Assembly (NCBI RefSeq): GCF_002531725.1
Contig: NZ_NWSQ01000023.1
Location: forward strand, 43,901 to 107,900
Source: Rhizobium sp. L43
GTDB taxonomy: Bacteria > Pseudomonadota > Alphaproteobacteria > Rhizobiales > Rhizobiaceae
DNA length: 64,000 bases
Reading direction: 5' to 3'
Shown here: piece by piece, positions 26,781-35,475 of the stretch
How positions within the stretch are numbered: the stretch's first letter is position 1
Layout: every line of letters begins with the position of its first letter
Position numbers and translations under genes: made by a program
Notes under the pieces: generated by a model
The model's database searches: none
Told to the model about the DNA's origin: nothing
Seen by the model: only the letters and a program-made list of their open reading frames with translations

Positions 26781-27284
26781 TCAGGCGAACTGCAGGTGAC
26801 GCTTGATGCCGACATCCGGCATCTTGTCGTCATCGAGATTGGCCTTGGCGATCTCCCAGCCGAATTTCAGTGCGTTGCCTGTGGAAACCCAGATCTCGGC
26901 ATCGTCGACATGCAGGGAAAGCATGGTGAGCTTAGGATCCTTCTTGCCGCCGTCATACCAGGCAGCAATGATTGAACTCCAATACTCCTCGATCTTAGAA
27001 GGGTCAGGACGCACGTCGATCACACCGGCAAGGCAGGCGTGATAGTCGTGATCCTTGCCGATGACGCAGAAATGCGCGCGGCTGCCGGGCTTGATGGCGC
27101 GCACGATATCGGCATCGGTCTTGGTATAGAACCAGATCGTGTTGGTGGTGGGATCGGCATGCGGCGCCATCGGCTGCATGTGCATGTCCAGCCCGGAAAT
27201 CCCAAGCATGCCGGCATGAACATCGTTGACCTGATCCCAGAGCTGACGTGCTGGCTGTTCCTGCGCATCGCTGAGACTTGCCAT
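26781..27284 (-). CDS. PNPOx-fold general stress protein
   Basis: A pyridoxamine-phosphate-oxidase-like split-barrel protein of the general-stress type (GS26-like). The 167-residue product has MHPMAPHAD-like MHMQPMAPHADPTTNTIWFY, GSRAHFCVIGKD, HACLAGVIDV and VDDAEIWVSTGNALKFGWEIAKA, as in the family. It probably binds a flavin or F420-like cofactor; no catalytic motif confirms an enzyme activity. Start at 27284 follows AAAGGA; a longer frame to 27326 is rejected. Confidence 0.85.
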   Translation of the reverse strand: MASLSDAQEQPARQLWDQVNDVHAGMLGISGLDMHMQPMAPHADPTTNTIWFYTKTDADIVRAIKPGSRAHFCVIGKDHDYHACLAGVIDVRPDPSKIEEYWSSIIAAWYDGGKKDPKLTMLSLHVDDAEIWVSTGNALKFGWEIAKANLDDDKMPDVGIKRHLQFA

Positions 27285-27421
27285 GACCGTTCCTTTCCAT
27301 TGGATGGGGTTCGGTTGAAACGCCATCCCCTCGCCTTTGTTCCCCGCAGAAGCAGCGGGCGACGTCGTCTTTTCAGCGTGCGGGAATATGCGATAGTGCG
27401 CCTGACCGAGAAAGGATCACC

Positions 27422-27856
27422 ATGCGGCCAAAACATGCGATTCTGACTTTGATTTTTTGTGCAGCCTTTGCGCCGACAGACCTTGCGGCAGAAAAGACCT
27501 TCAAGCCCGACCAGAATGGCCAGGTCGTCTTCGTCGCGCCCACAAGGAATATCGGCTGTGTCTATACGCCAAAGGGCGGCGTCGAAATGTACGTTCCCGA
27601 AGACGGCGGTCCGGAGCTTGCCTGCGAGCGAAAAGAGCCGCTCTACGTCCGCCTCATCCTGTCGGCGAGCGGCAAGGCCACTATCTTCTAGATGGTCGGC
27701 GATACCGCCTGCTGCAGCGAGGAACATATTCTCGACTATGGCGAGACCTGGAGGGGTGGCCCCTATTCCTGCACCTCCGGCACTGAGGGGCTGCGTTGCC
27801 GACGCCGGGACGGACATGGTTTCTTCGCCAGCCGTAGGCGGTTGACGGTTGACTGA
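27422..27856 (+). pseudogene. Exported small protein gene interrupted by an in-frame amber codon
   Basis: The first part (89 codons, 27422-27691) encodes a signal peptide and NIGCVYTPKGG...LACERKEP and ends at TAG. The same frame continues without any other stop to 27856: MVGDTACCSEEHILDYGE, TWRGGPYSCTSGTEGLRC, DGHGFFASRRR. The latter is the usual C-terminal pattern of a small secreted family (a W..G.FSC...GLTC...GHGF motif, like DUF6636). So the gene reads as one 143-codon frame with one TAG after KATIF. A sequencing error, a true null mutation or amber read-through are all open. Confidence 0.75.
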
Positions 27857-27972
27857 GACGGGCGGCAGGCCCGCGCATCGTGTGGCAAATCCACCGCTTT
27901 TTCCTTGAACGGGTGCCGTTTCGCTCTTATAAGGCGGCCCATTCCGAACAATGAGACGTGAACAGGGGTGCC

Positions 27973-28719
27973 ATGGCTGGCCATTCACAGTTTAAAAACA
28001 TCATGCACCGCAAAGGCCGTCAGGATGCCGTGCGGTCGAAAATGTTCTCCAAGCTTGCGCGCGAAATCACCGTTGCCGCCAAGGCCGGCCTGCCCGACCC
28101 GACGATGAACGCCCGCCTTCGCCTGGCGATTCAGAATGCCAAGGCCCAGTCCATGCCGAAGGATAATATCGATCGCGCCATCAAGAAGGCAGCCGGCGCC
28201 GACGGCGAAAACTACGATGAAGTCCGCTACGAGGGTTATGGCCCGGGCGGCACGGCGATCATCGTCGAGGCCCTGACCGACAACCGCAATCGCACCGCCT
28301 CCAACGTCCGCTCGATCTTCACCAAGGCCGGCGGCGCGCTTGGCGAAACCGGTTCCGTGTCCTTCTCCTTCGACCATGTCGGCGAAATTACCTACAAGCT
28401 TTCAGCCGGCGACGCCGACAAAATGATGGAAGCCGCAATCGAAGCCGGCGCCGACGATGTCGAGACCGACGAGGACGGCCACTACATCACCTGCGGCTTC
28501 GAAACCCTCGGCGAAGTATCGAAAGCCCTGGAATCAAGCCTCGGCGAAGCCGAAACCGTCAAGGCAGTCTGGCGCGCCCAGAACAACGTTCCGGTGGACG
28601 AGGAAAAGGCGCAGTCGCTGATGAAGCTCATCGATAGCCTGGAAGACGATGACGACGTGCAGAACGTCTATTCGAACTTCGAGGTTTCGGAAGAAGTGCT
28701 GGCGAAGCTCTCGGCCTGA
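27973..28719 (+). CDS. yebC: YebC/PmpR-family transcriptional regulator or ribosome rescue factor
   Basis: The 248-residue product starts MAGHSQFKNIMHRKGRQDAVRSK, the invariant N-terminus of YebC, and has YEGYGPGGTAIIVEALTDNRNRT at about 85-107. YebC proteins have been described as DNA-binding regulators and, more recently, as factors that help ribosomes at proline stretches. In alphaproteobacteria the gene usually precedes ruvC; here two unrelated genes intervene. The start at 27973 matches the family. Confidence 0.95.
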   Translation: MAGHSQFKNIMHRKGRQDAVRSKMFSKLAREITVAAKAGLPDPTMNARLRLAIQNAKAQSMPKDNIDRAIKKAAGADGENYDEVRYEGYGPGGTAIIVEALTDNRNRTASNVRSIFTKAGGALGETGSVSFSFDHVGEITYKLSAGDADKMMEAAIEAGADDVETDEDGHYITCGFETLGEVSKALESSLGEAETVKAVWRAQNNVPVDEEKAQSLMKLIDSLEDDDDVQNVYSNFEVSEEVLAKLSA

Positions 28720-28741
28720 TAGTTCAGGCAATCATCAATCG

Positions 28742-28768
28742 AAAACCCGGCTGTGACGCCGGGTTTTT
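28742..28768 (+). terminator. Terminator of yebC
   Basis: AAAACCCGG/CCGGGTTTT with an eight-base loop and a T run, 23 bases after the yebC stop. Confidence 0.9.
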
Positions 28769-28814
28769 TGTCTGTGGAAGATGAATCTTCGGCCGGAGTA
28801 CCGGCTGCGAAACC

Positions 28815-29816
28815 CTATGCGGCGGCCCGCATGAAATTTCCCAGCCCCGCGAACAGTTCCACCGACCTCAGCCGCGCCTCGATGTCGTGGATCGGCATCG
28901 AGATGATCACCTCGTCGGCCTGCGTTTCCTTCAGAAACGCCGTCAATTTCGCCTCCGCCGTCTGCGGCGACCCCACCACGGCGTAACGCAGCGTGTGTTC
29001 GACATTCATCTTCTCCATCGGCGACCAGAAATTTTCCATATCGGCCACCGGGCGGGGGAACGGGCCACGGACATTACGGCGCAGGTTGACGAACTGCTGC
29101 TCGGCGGAGGTAAAATGGTAGCGCGCTTCCTCGTCCGTTGTCGCCACCGCGCCCATGACGCCGACCATGACATAGGGCTTGTCGAGCGTCGCCGAGGGCT
29201 GGAAGCGGTCGCGGTAGATCGCGATCGCATCGAGCAGCATGTCGGGCGCGAAATGTGAGGCGAAGGCATAGGGAAGCCCGAGCATGGCGGCAAGCTGGGC
29301 GCTGTACAGGCTGGAGCCGAGCAGCCAGATCGGAATATGCGAGCCATTGCCTGGAACCGCGAGGATCGCCTGGTTCTCGACCGGCGTGCCGAGCAGCTGC
29401 TGCAATTCCACCACATCGTTCGGGAAGCTATTGGCGCCGGCTTCGAGGTTGCGCCGCAGCGCCTGTGCCGTGCGCATATCGGTTCCCGGCGCCCGCCCGA
29501 GGCCGAGATCGACACGGCCGGGGAAGAGCGCCTCCAGCGTGCCGAACTGCTCGGCGATGACGAGCGGCGAATGATTGGGCAGCATGATGCCGCCGGAGCC
29601 GATGCGGATGCGTGTTGTCGCGGCCCCGACATGACCGATGACCACTGATGTCGCGGCGCTGGCGATCCCCGGCATGCCGTGATGCTCGGCGAGCCAGAAG
29701 CGCTTGTAGCCGAATTCCTCGGCCTTCCCAGCCATCCGTGCCGAGCTATCGAGAGACTGCCGGACACTGCTGCCTTCGGCAATGGGGGAGAGGTCGAGTA
29801 TGGAGAAGGGAACCAT
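28815..29816 (-). CDS. Luciferase-like (LLM class) flavin monooxygenase
   Basis: The 333-residue product follows the bacterial luciferase-like TIM barrel: FSILDLSPIAEG, AEEFGYKRFWLAEHHGMPGIASAATSV (27-50s), IRIGSGGIMLPNHSPLVIAEQFGTLEAL and PGRVDLGLGRAPG. It belongs to the YhbW/MsnO8 group of uncharacterised oxygenases. It needs a reduced flavin from elsewhere; no reductase is next to it. Substrate unknown. It is 126 bases after the MCP stop codon and in the same direction, but a terminator after the MCP lies between. Confidence 0.9.
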   Translation of the reverse strand: MVPFSILDLSPIAEGSSVRQSLDSSARMAGKAEEFGYKRFWLAEHHGMPGIASAATSVVIGHVGAATTRIRIGSGGIMLPNHSPLVIAEQFGTLEALFPGRVDLGLGRAPGTDMRTAQALRRNLEAGANSFPNDVVELQQLLGTPVENQAILAVPGNGSHIPIWLLGSSLYSAQLAAMLGLPYAFASHFAPDMLLDAIAIYRDRFQPSATLDKPYVMVGVMGAVATTDEEARYHFTSAEQQFVNLRRNVRGPFPRPVADMENFWSPMEKMNVEHTLRYAVVGSPQTAEAKLTAFLKETQADEVIISMPIHDIEARLRSVELFAGLGNFMRAAA

Positions 29817-29892
29817 GGGAAACCTGCCGGGCGGTTTGAAGGATGCCGTCTATGTAGGTTGCCGCCGCTGCCATTCCAAACCATGGACGCAA

Positions 29893-29920
29893 CAAAAAGG
29901 GCCGCGCGAACGCGACCCTT
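29893..29920 (-). terminator. Terminator of the chemoreceptor gene
   Basis: On the minus strand AAGGGTCGCG-TTCG-CGCGGCCCTT ends in a T run; the TTCG tetraloop makes it a strong hairpin, 23 bases after the stop. Confidence 0.88.
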
Positions 29921-29942
29921 GCCAAAGGTCAGAAGCCACGGC

Positions 29943-32258
29943 TTAGCGGTGACGGCGCAGCACATGCACCTCGGCGCTCGGCTGGTGGAGGCCCTGCGGC
30001 AGTGTGAAATTGCCGAGCTGGCGGTCCATTTCCAAAGCTTCCGTCGCCAGCCGGTGGATCGCTTCCGTCGTCTCCTCGACCATCGAGGCGTTCTGCTGCG
30101 TCATCGCATCGAGTTCGGCGACGGCGCTGTTGATCTCACGCAGCGTATTCGCCTCCTCGCGGGTCGCACCCATGATCTCGGTGATCTGTCCGTTGATCGC
30201 CTCGACATGGGCGCCGATGCCGGTCAGCGCAACGCCGGCCTTTTCCACAAGCGCCACGCCGCTTTCGACCTCATGCGTCGATTTCTGCAGCAGGCTGGAA
30301 ATCTCCTTGGCGGCACTCGACGAGCGCTGGGCCAGTTCGCGCACTTCCATGGCGACGACGGCAAAACCCTTGCCCGATTCACCGGCGCGCGCCGCCTCGA
30401 CGCCGGCATTGAGCGCCAGCAGGTTGGTCTGGAAAGCGATGTCGTCGATAACCGAGATGATCGTGTTGATCTGGCGCGAAGAGGTCTGGATCGCCTCCAT
30501 CGCGGCGATCGTCTCCTGCATGATCTGGCCGGAGCCGGTCGTCTCCTTCTTGGCGTCGCGGGCGATGCGCTCGGCCTGTTCGGCCCGCTCGATCTGCCGG
30601 CGGACGGACTGGGTGATGGCGCTGATCGCATTCGCCGTCTCGGTGATGGAGCCCGCCTGGCGCTCGGTGCGCCCGGCAAGTTCGTCGGCGCCGGTCCGCA
30701 TCTCCTCGGAGCCGGCGCGCACCGCCATCGAGTTGCCGCCGATTGCAGTCATGGTTTCGCTCAGCGTCGCGAGTGCCTCGTTGAAATTGATGCGCAGGCT
30801 TTCGAGTTCGTTGGGGAAGCGGGTATCGATCTGATAGGCGAGATCGCCGCTCGCAAGATGATGCAGGCCCTCATCGATCGCCTCGACCACCTGCTGCAGC
30901 GTCTTCGCCTCGGCCTCGCGCTCGGCCAGATTCTGCTGGCGGTCGTGCTCGGCCTGCAGGCGCGTCTGTTCGCTGGCCGTTTCGAGCTCTCGGCTTTCGA
31001 TCAGCGACTGCCGGAAGCGGGCGAGCGCGTTGGCCATCGTGCCGATCTCGTCCTTGCGGTTCAGGCTGCCGATCTCGCTGTCGAGCTTGCCGTCGGCAAC
31101 ATCACGGGTGACGCCGGCAAGCCGTGCGAGCGGCGAAAACAGGAAATTGGTGACAAGCCCGGTCGCGACCGCCATGACGACGAGCACGCCGATGCCGATC
31201 ATCGTCAGCAGCGTGGCGATCTCGATCGAGCCGGCATTGAGTTCGCTGAGGAGCACGCTCTCGACCACGAGGAAGCGGTCGCCGCGATAATCGATGCCGC
31301 GGACATAGGCGCGGGCCGCGCCGTCTGCCCGGCTGAAATCGGCAACCGTCATCGCCGAACTGGCAAGCGCGCTCTGGATGAAGGTGAAAGGCGTCGCATC
31401 GAGCATCGCAAGCTTACCGGCCGCATCGAGACCGATAGCGGACCCATCGCCGGAGACGATCGCCGCCCGCGCCGTGCTGCCCTGGACAATGCCCTTGGCG
31501 AGGATGCCGGTGACGATCTCGTCGCGCACCTTGAAAAGGATGATGCCCTTGGCCGCCCCGAGCTTGATGATCGGCACGGCATAGAAGATCGCCGGCTTGC
31601 TGCTGCCAACATCGACGCGAAGGCCGGAAAAACCTGTCGGCGCGGCATCATCGGTCGCCTTGGCGGTATTCTCGATCGCCTTGGCAAAAGCGATGCCGGC
31701 GCCGGTCGCCTTCCAGGCGTCCGACTTCAGGTTCTCGGCGAAGTCGTCCTCCTTCTTGTAGGAATAGAGGACCGTACCGTCGAGATCGGCGATCAGCAGG
31801 TCGCTGAAGGCGGTATCCTCGAGGTCGCGGGCGACTTCGCCCTGTGTCTTCTCGTGGTTCGAATAATAAAAGCCGCTCGGCCCTTCCGGCTTCATCAGTT
31901 TCTCGCGCTGGTCGGCCGGGTTGGGATTGCCCGATATGAAAACCTTCTTCAGTTCGGCGCGGGCATCGCCCGAGGTCTTCTCGATGGTCTTCCAGCCGCT
32001 TTTCAGGCTGGTGATCGACATTTGCAGCGCTTCGATGCGCGCGATGGAATTCGCCTGGTTTTCGAGCTGCGTCAGCTGGTCCTGCAGCATGTCGCCGCGA
32101 AAGATCAGCACGCTTTCCTTGGCCTTCAGCGCCTGCTCGTCGGAGATCCGGCTGCTGGCGAAATAGCCAAGCACGTCGATCACCGCGATCGACAGCATGG
32201 TCAGCAGAATGAATGTGGCAATGACCTTGAAGGACAGGGATTGAAATCTCTGTGCCAT
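29943..32258 (-). CDS. Methyl-accepting chemotaxis protein
   Basis: The 771-residue product has an N-terminal span (about 10-30, IATFILLTMLSIAVIDVLGY), a large periplasmic sensor region (about 35-300) of the double-Cache type by length, a second span (IATLLTMIGIGVLVVMAVA), HAMP repeats (LFSPLARLAGVTRDVADGKL and a second around 440), and a signalling domain with the hairpin tip AFQTNLLALNAGVEAARAGE and the standard EVRELAQRSSSAAKEIS. No obvious C-terminal CheR-docking pentapeptide. The ligand is unknown. Transcribed away from ruvC. Confidence 0.95.
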   Translation of the reverse strand: MAQRFQSLSFKVIATFILLTMLSIAVIDVLGYFASSRISDEQALKAKESVLIFRGDMLQDQLTQLENQANSIARIEALQMSITSLKSGWKTIEKTSGDARAELKKVFISGNPNPADQREKLMKPEGPSGFYYSNHEKTQGEVARDLEDTAFSDLLIADLDGTVLYSYKKEDDFAENLKSDAWKATGAGIAFAKAIENTAKATDDAAPTGFSGLRVDVGSSKPAIFYAVPIIKLGAAKGIILFKVRDEIVTGILAKGIVQGSTARAAIVSGDGSAIGLDAAGKLAMLDATPFTFIQSALASSAMTVADFSRADGAARAYVRGIDYRGDRFLVVESVLLSELNAGSIEIATLLTMIGIGVLVVMAVATGLVTNFLFSPLARLAGVTRDVADGKLDSEIGSLNRKDEIGTMANALARFRQSLIESRELETASEQTRLQAEHDRQQNLAEREAEAKTLQQVVEAIDEGLHHLASGDLAYQIDTRFPNELESLRINFNEALATLSETMTAIGGNSMAVRAGSEEMRTGADELAGRTERQAGSITETANAISAITQSVRRQIERAEQAERIARDAKKETTGSGQIMQETIAAMEAIQTSSRQINTIISVIDDIAFQTNLLALNAGVEAARAGESGKGFAVVAMEVRELAQRSSSAAKEISSLLQKSTHEVESGVALVEKAGVALTGIGAHVEAINGQITEIMGATREEANTLREINSAVAELDAMTQQNASMVEETTEAIHRLATEALEMDRQLGNFTLPQGLHQPSAEVHVLRRHR

Positions 32259-32498
32259 GTACTACGAACCCCTCTGAACGCGTCTGCCAGCCTCGGCACA
32301 CAGCGCATGCCTGATCACTGACCTGTAAACAGAACATCGGGGGCTTAATCTTTGCGAAAAGAAGCCCCTCTCGTATTGACGACTAGATTTCAGGCATCTG
32401 TTTTAATTCGCGGTAAATGGCGCGGCCTAAATCCATGAGTGTTTTTGTTTTGTTCACATATCGGTGGCAGTTATTTCGCAAGCGCTATAGGTTGAACC

Positions 32499-33008
32499 AT
32501 GCAAAATACGATTCGCATCGTCGGCATCGATCCCGGACTGCGCCGCACCGGCTGGGGAATTATCGACACGCTGGGCAATTCCCTCCGATTTGTCGCCTCC
32601 GGAACGGTGACCTCCGATGGAGACATGGACCTCGCCTCCCGCCTCTGCCAGCTGCATGACGGATTGGCGGAGGTCGTTCACAGCTATAAGCCGGATGAAG
32701 CCGCCGTCGAACAGACTTTCGTCAACAAGGATGCAGTGGCGACGCTGAAGCTCGGCCAGGCCCGCGGTATCGCCATGCTGGTGCCGGCCCGCGCCGGCTT
32801 GCCGGTCTCCGAATATGCCCCGAACGCCGTGAAGAAGGCCGTCATCGGCGTCGGCCACGGCGAAAAACACCAGATCCACATGATGTTGAAGATCCTGATG
32901 CCGAAAGTCGAATTCAAGGGTGACGACGCCGCCGACGCCCTGGCGATCGCCATCTGCCATGCGCATAATCGCGGCAGCAACCGGATGCGCCAGGCGCTGG
33001 CCGGCTAA
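32499..33008 (+). CDS. ruvC: Crossover junction endodeoxyribonuclease RuvC
   Basis: Resolves Holliday junctions by paired nicks. The 169-residue product has the acidic catalytic residues in GIDPGLRRTGWG (Asp11), EQTFVNKDAV (Glu71) and DDAADALAIAICH (two Asp near 142-145). It begins the ruvC-[vapBC]-ruvA-ruvB run. A weak AGG stands about ten bases before the ATG. The 240-base gap upstream should hold the promoter. Confidence 0.96.
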   Translation: MQNTIRIVGIDPGLRRTGWGIIDTLGNSLRFVASGTVTSDGDMDLASRLCQLHDGLAEVVHSYKPDEAAVEQTFVNKDAVATLKLGQARGIAMLVPARAGLPVSEYAPNAVKKAVIGVGHGEKHQIHMMLKILMPKVEFKGDDAADALAIAICHAHNRGSNRMRQALAG

Positions 33009-33062
33009 TCTGTTCTTGACTTGTTCCCATTCGATGATAAGTAATACCTCAGAGGTATTACC

Positions 33063-33326
33063 ATGCGCGTGACGGAAAAAGGCCAGGTGACGATTCCCAA
33101 GGACATCCGGGACCGCTTGAAGATCGGACCGGGATCCGAGGTGGATTTCGTTGCCGATGAAAGGGGTGCACGCCTGGTTGTTCTATCCAGCAGGATAGAG
33201 CCGTCGCAGGACGATTTTGAATCCTGGCTCGGCAGCATGAGCGGGACCCTCGACACCAGCGGCATGACGACCGATGAATTCATGGAATGGTTGAGGGGAC
33301 CACGTGATGACCTCGGTCCTCGTTGA
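33063..33326 (+). CDS. VapB-like antitoxin (AbrB/MazE fold)
   Basis: The 87-residue product has an N-terminal swapped-hairpin DNA-binding domain, MRVTEKGQVTIPKDIRDRLK, with the typical GSEVDFVADERGARLVV continuation, and a C-terminal toxin-binding tail (DDFESWLGSMSGTLD, TTDEFMEWLRG). It overlaps the next gene by 20-23 bases. AbrB-type antitoxins usually repress their own operon. It lies 54 bases after ruvC. Confidence 0.93.
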   Translation: MRVTEKGQVTIPKDIRDRLKIGPGSEVDFVADERGARLVVLSSRIEPSQDDFESWLGSMSGTLDTSGMTTDEFMEWLRGPRDDLGPR

Positions 33327-33723
33327 TACGAACATTTTCATCGATGTCTTCGGGCCGGATAATCCTTTCAGGGAATGGTCCGCGCGGGCGTTGAGTGCAT
33401 TGCGTGCGGATTCGCAATTCATCATGACACCTGTCGTTTGGGCGGAGCTGGCAAGCATGACCCCGCGCGAGGAAACCCTTACATTTGTGCTGTCGCGGTT
33501 AAACTTGATCCGCGAGGCCCTGCCGTTTTCCGCCGCCTACCGGGCCGGCATGGCGCATGCGCAGTACCGGAGGAGCGGTGGCTTGCGCGAGCGCACCCTG
33601 CCGGATTTTTTTATCGGTGCGCACGCCCTCGTTCGATCGCACCGCCTTCTGACGCGCGATGGCGCGCGCTACCGCTCTTATTTCCCGGAATTGGACATCA
33701 TTTCTCCCGAAACGCACTCTTGA
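33307..33723 (+). CDS. VapC-like PIN-domain ribonuclease toxin
   Basis: The 138-residue product has the PIN signature VLVDTNIFIDVFG (Asp7), the acidic residue in VVWAEL (Glu47) and DFFIGAHA (about 99-106), then RLLTRDGARYRSYFPELDII, as in VapC toxins that cleave tRNA or rRNA. The start may be GTG 33304 or ATG 33307; the overlap with the antitoxin gene couples their translation. Its stop is 13 bases before ruvA, so the module interrupts the ruv operon without an obvious terminator. Confidence 0.93.
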   Translation: MTSVLVDTNIFIDVFGPDNPFREWSARALSALRADSQFIMTPVVWAELASMTPREETLTFVLSRLNLIREALPFSAAYRAGMAHAQYRRSGGLRERTLPDFFIGAHALVRSHRLLTRDGARYRSYFPELDIISPETHS

Positions 33724-33736
33724 GAGACCGCGCCCC

Positions 33737-34351
33737 ATGATCGGCAAGCTGAAAGGCACCATAGACGAGATCGGCGAAGACTATGTGCTCGTCGATGTGC
33801 ACGGCGTCTGCTACGTCGCCCATTGCTCGGCCCGCACCCTGTCCAAGCTCGGCTCGGCCGGCGAGGCCTGCGTGCTGTTCATCGAGACTTATGTGCGCGA
33901 GGATCAGCTCAAGCTCTTCGGCTTCATGACCGCCTTGGAGCGGGAATGGTTCAACCTGCTCCAGAGCGTCCAGGGCGTCGGCGCCAAGGTGGCGCTTGCC
34001 GTGCTCTCGACATTGACGCCGGGCGAACTCGCCAATGCGATCGCCCTGCAGGACCGCGCCGCCGTCTCCCGCGCGCCGGGCGTCGGCCCGAAAGTGGCAA
34101 TGCGCCTCGTCACCGAGCTTAAGAACCGGGCGCCGGCCTTTGCTGGGGAAGCGATCAATATCGGCCTCAAACAGGAACTTGGCGAAGGTGTCGCGGCCGC
34201 ACCAGTTGCCGACGCGGTTTCCGCACTGACAAACCTCGGCTACACCAGAGACCAGGCGGCGAATGCCGTTGCCGCGGCGATGAAGACGGCCGGCGATGGC
34301 GCGGATAGCGCCAAGCTGATCCGGCTAGGGTTGAAGGAACTGGCACGTTGA
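33737..34351 (+). CDS. ruvA: Holliday junction branch-migration protein RuvA
   Basis: Tetrameric junction-binding protein that loads RuvB. The 204-residue product has the OB fold start MIGKLKGTIDEIGEDYVLVDV, two HhH motifs (LLQSVQGVGAKVALAVLSTL, VSRAPGVGPKVAMRLV) and the C-terminal UBA-like RuvB-binding domain (AVSALTNLGYTRDQAANAVAAA). The start at 33737 matches the family N-terminus; a longer frame overlapping vapC is rejected. Confidence 0.96.
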   Translation: MIGKLKGTIDEIGEDYVLVDVHGVCYVAHCSARTLSKLGSAGEACVLFIETYVREDQLKLFGFMTALEREWFNLLQSVQGVGAKVALAVLSTLTPGELANAIALQDRAAVSRAPGVGPKVAMRLVTELKNRAPAFAGEAINIGLKQELGEGVAAAPVADAVSALTNLGYTRDQAANAVAAAMKTAGDGADSAKLIRLGLKELAR

Positions 34352-34434
34352 AGGGCTGAAAAACCGATGATTGGATGTCGAGACGGCCGTCTTTTGGTGT
34401 ATTGGTGTGACAGGTTTCAAAACGGAATGAGAGC

Positions 34435-35475
34435 ATGAGCGAACCCGCCCGCCTGATATCACCGGAAAAGCGGGGCGAAGATCTCGATCTCACATTGCGC
34501 CCGCAATCGCTGGACGAATTCACCGGCCAGGCGGAAGCGCGCGCCAATCTCAAGGTCTTCATCGAGGCGGCGAAAAACCGCGGCGAGGCGCTGGACCATG
34601 TGCTTTTCGTCGGCCCGCCCGGCCTCGGCAAGACGACGCTGGCGCAAATCATGGCGAAGGAGCTCGGCGTCAACTTCCGCTCGACATCAGGCCCTGTCAT
34701 TGCCAAGGCCGGCGATCTTGCCGCCCTGCTCACCAATCTCGAGGAGCGTGACGTGCTCTTCATCGACGAGATCCATCGCCTCAATCCGGCTGTCGAGGAA
34801 ATCCTCTATCCGGCCATGGAAGATTTCCAGCTCGACCTGATCATCGGCGAAGGCCCCGCCGCGCGCTCGGTGAAGATCGACCTGTCGAAATTCACCCTGG
34901 TGGCGGCCACCACCCGCCTCGGCCTGTTGACGACGCCGCTGCGCGACCGCTTCGGCATCCCGGTGCGCCTGAGCTTCTACACTGTCGAGGAGCTGGAGCT
35001 GATCGTGCGCCGCGGCGCGCGGCTGATGAACCTTGCGATGACCGAGGAAGGCGCCCGCGAGATTGCAAGGCGCGCCCGCGGCACCCCGCGCATCGCCGGC
35101 CGGCTGTTGCGGCGCGTGCGCGACTTCGCCGAGGTGGCAAGGGCCGAAGCCGTCACCCGCGAGATTGCCGACGAGGCGTTGACCCGCCTGCTGGTCGACA
35201 ATGTCGGTTTCGACCAGCTCGACAAACGCTACCTCAACATGATCGCCGTCAATTTCGGCGGCGGCCCGGTTGGCATCGAGACCATTGCCGCCGGCCTTTC
35301 CGAACCGCGCGACGCGATCGAAGACATCATCGAGCCCTACATGATCCAGCAGGGTTTCATTCAGCGCACGCCACGCGGCCGTGTTCTGACCGCAATCGCG
35401 TGGAAACATCTGGGAATGCAACCGCCTAAGGATATGGAGGCTGCGCAGTTCCGGCTGTTCCAGGAGGACAACTGA
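34435..35475 (+). CDS. ruvB: Holliday junction helicase RuvB
   Basis: AAA+ hexameric motor for branch migration. The 346-residue product has Walker A GPPGLGKT at 60-67, Walker B FIDEIHR at about 109, sensor ATTRLGLLTTPLRDRFG and the winged-helix C-terminus (TPRGRVLTAIAWKHLG). It ends immediately before the next gene: TGA is adjacent to GTG 35476. Confidence 0.97.
   Translation: MSEPARLISPEKRGEDLDLTLRPQSLDEFTGQAEARANLKVFIEAAKNRGEALDHVLFVGPPGLGKTTLAQIMAKELGVNFRSTSGPVIAKAGDLAALLTNLEERDVLFIDEIHRLNPAVEEILYPAMEDFQLDLIIGEGPAARSVKIDLSKFTLVAATTRLGLLTTPLRDRFGIPVRLSFYTVEELELIVRRGARLMNLAMTEEGAREIARRARGTPRIAGRLLRRVRDFAEVARAEAVTREIADEALTRLLVDNVGFDQLDKRYLNMIAVNFGGGPVGIETIAAGLSEPRDAIEDIIEPYMIQQGFIQRTPRGRVLTAIAWKHLGMQPPKDMEAAQFRLFQEDN

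Noticed and set aside
29679..32321. An 880-codon open frame on the plus strand opposite the chemoreceptor gene
   Set aside because: It is a mirror of the real gene in GC-rich codons; its product is arginine/histidine-rich with no domain, while the minus strand encodes a complete chemoreceptor.
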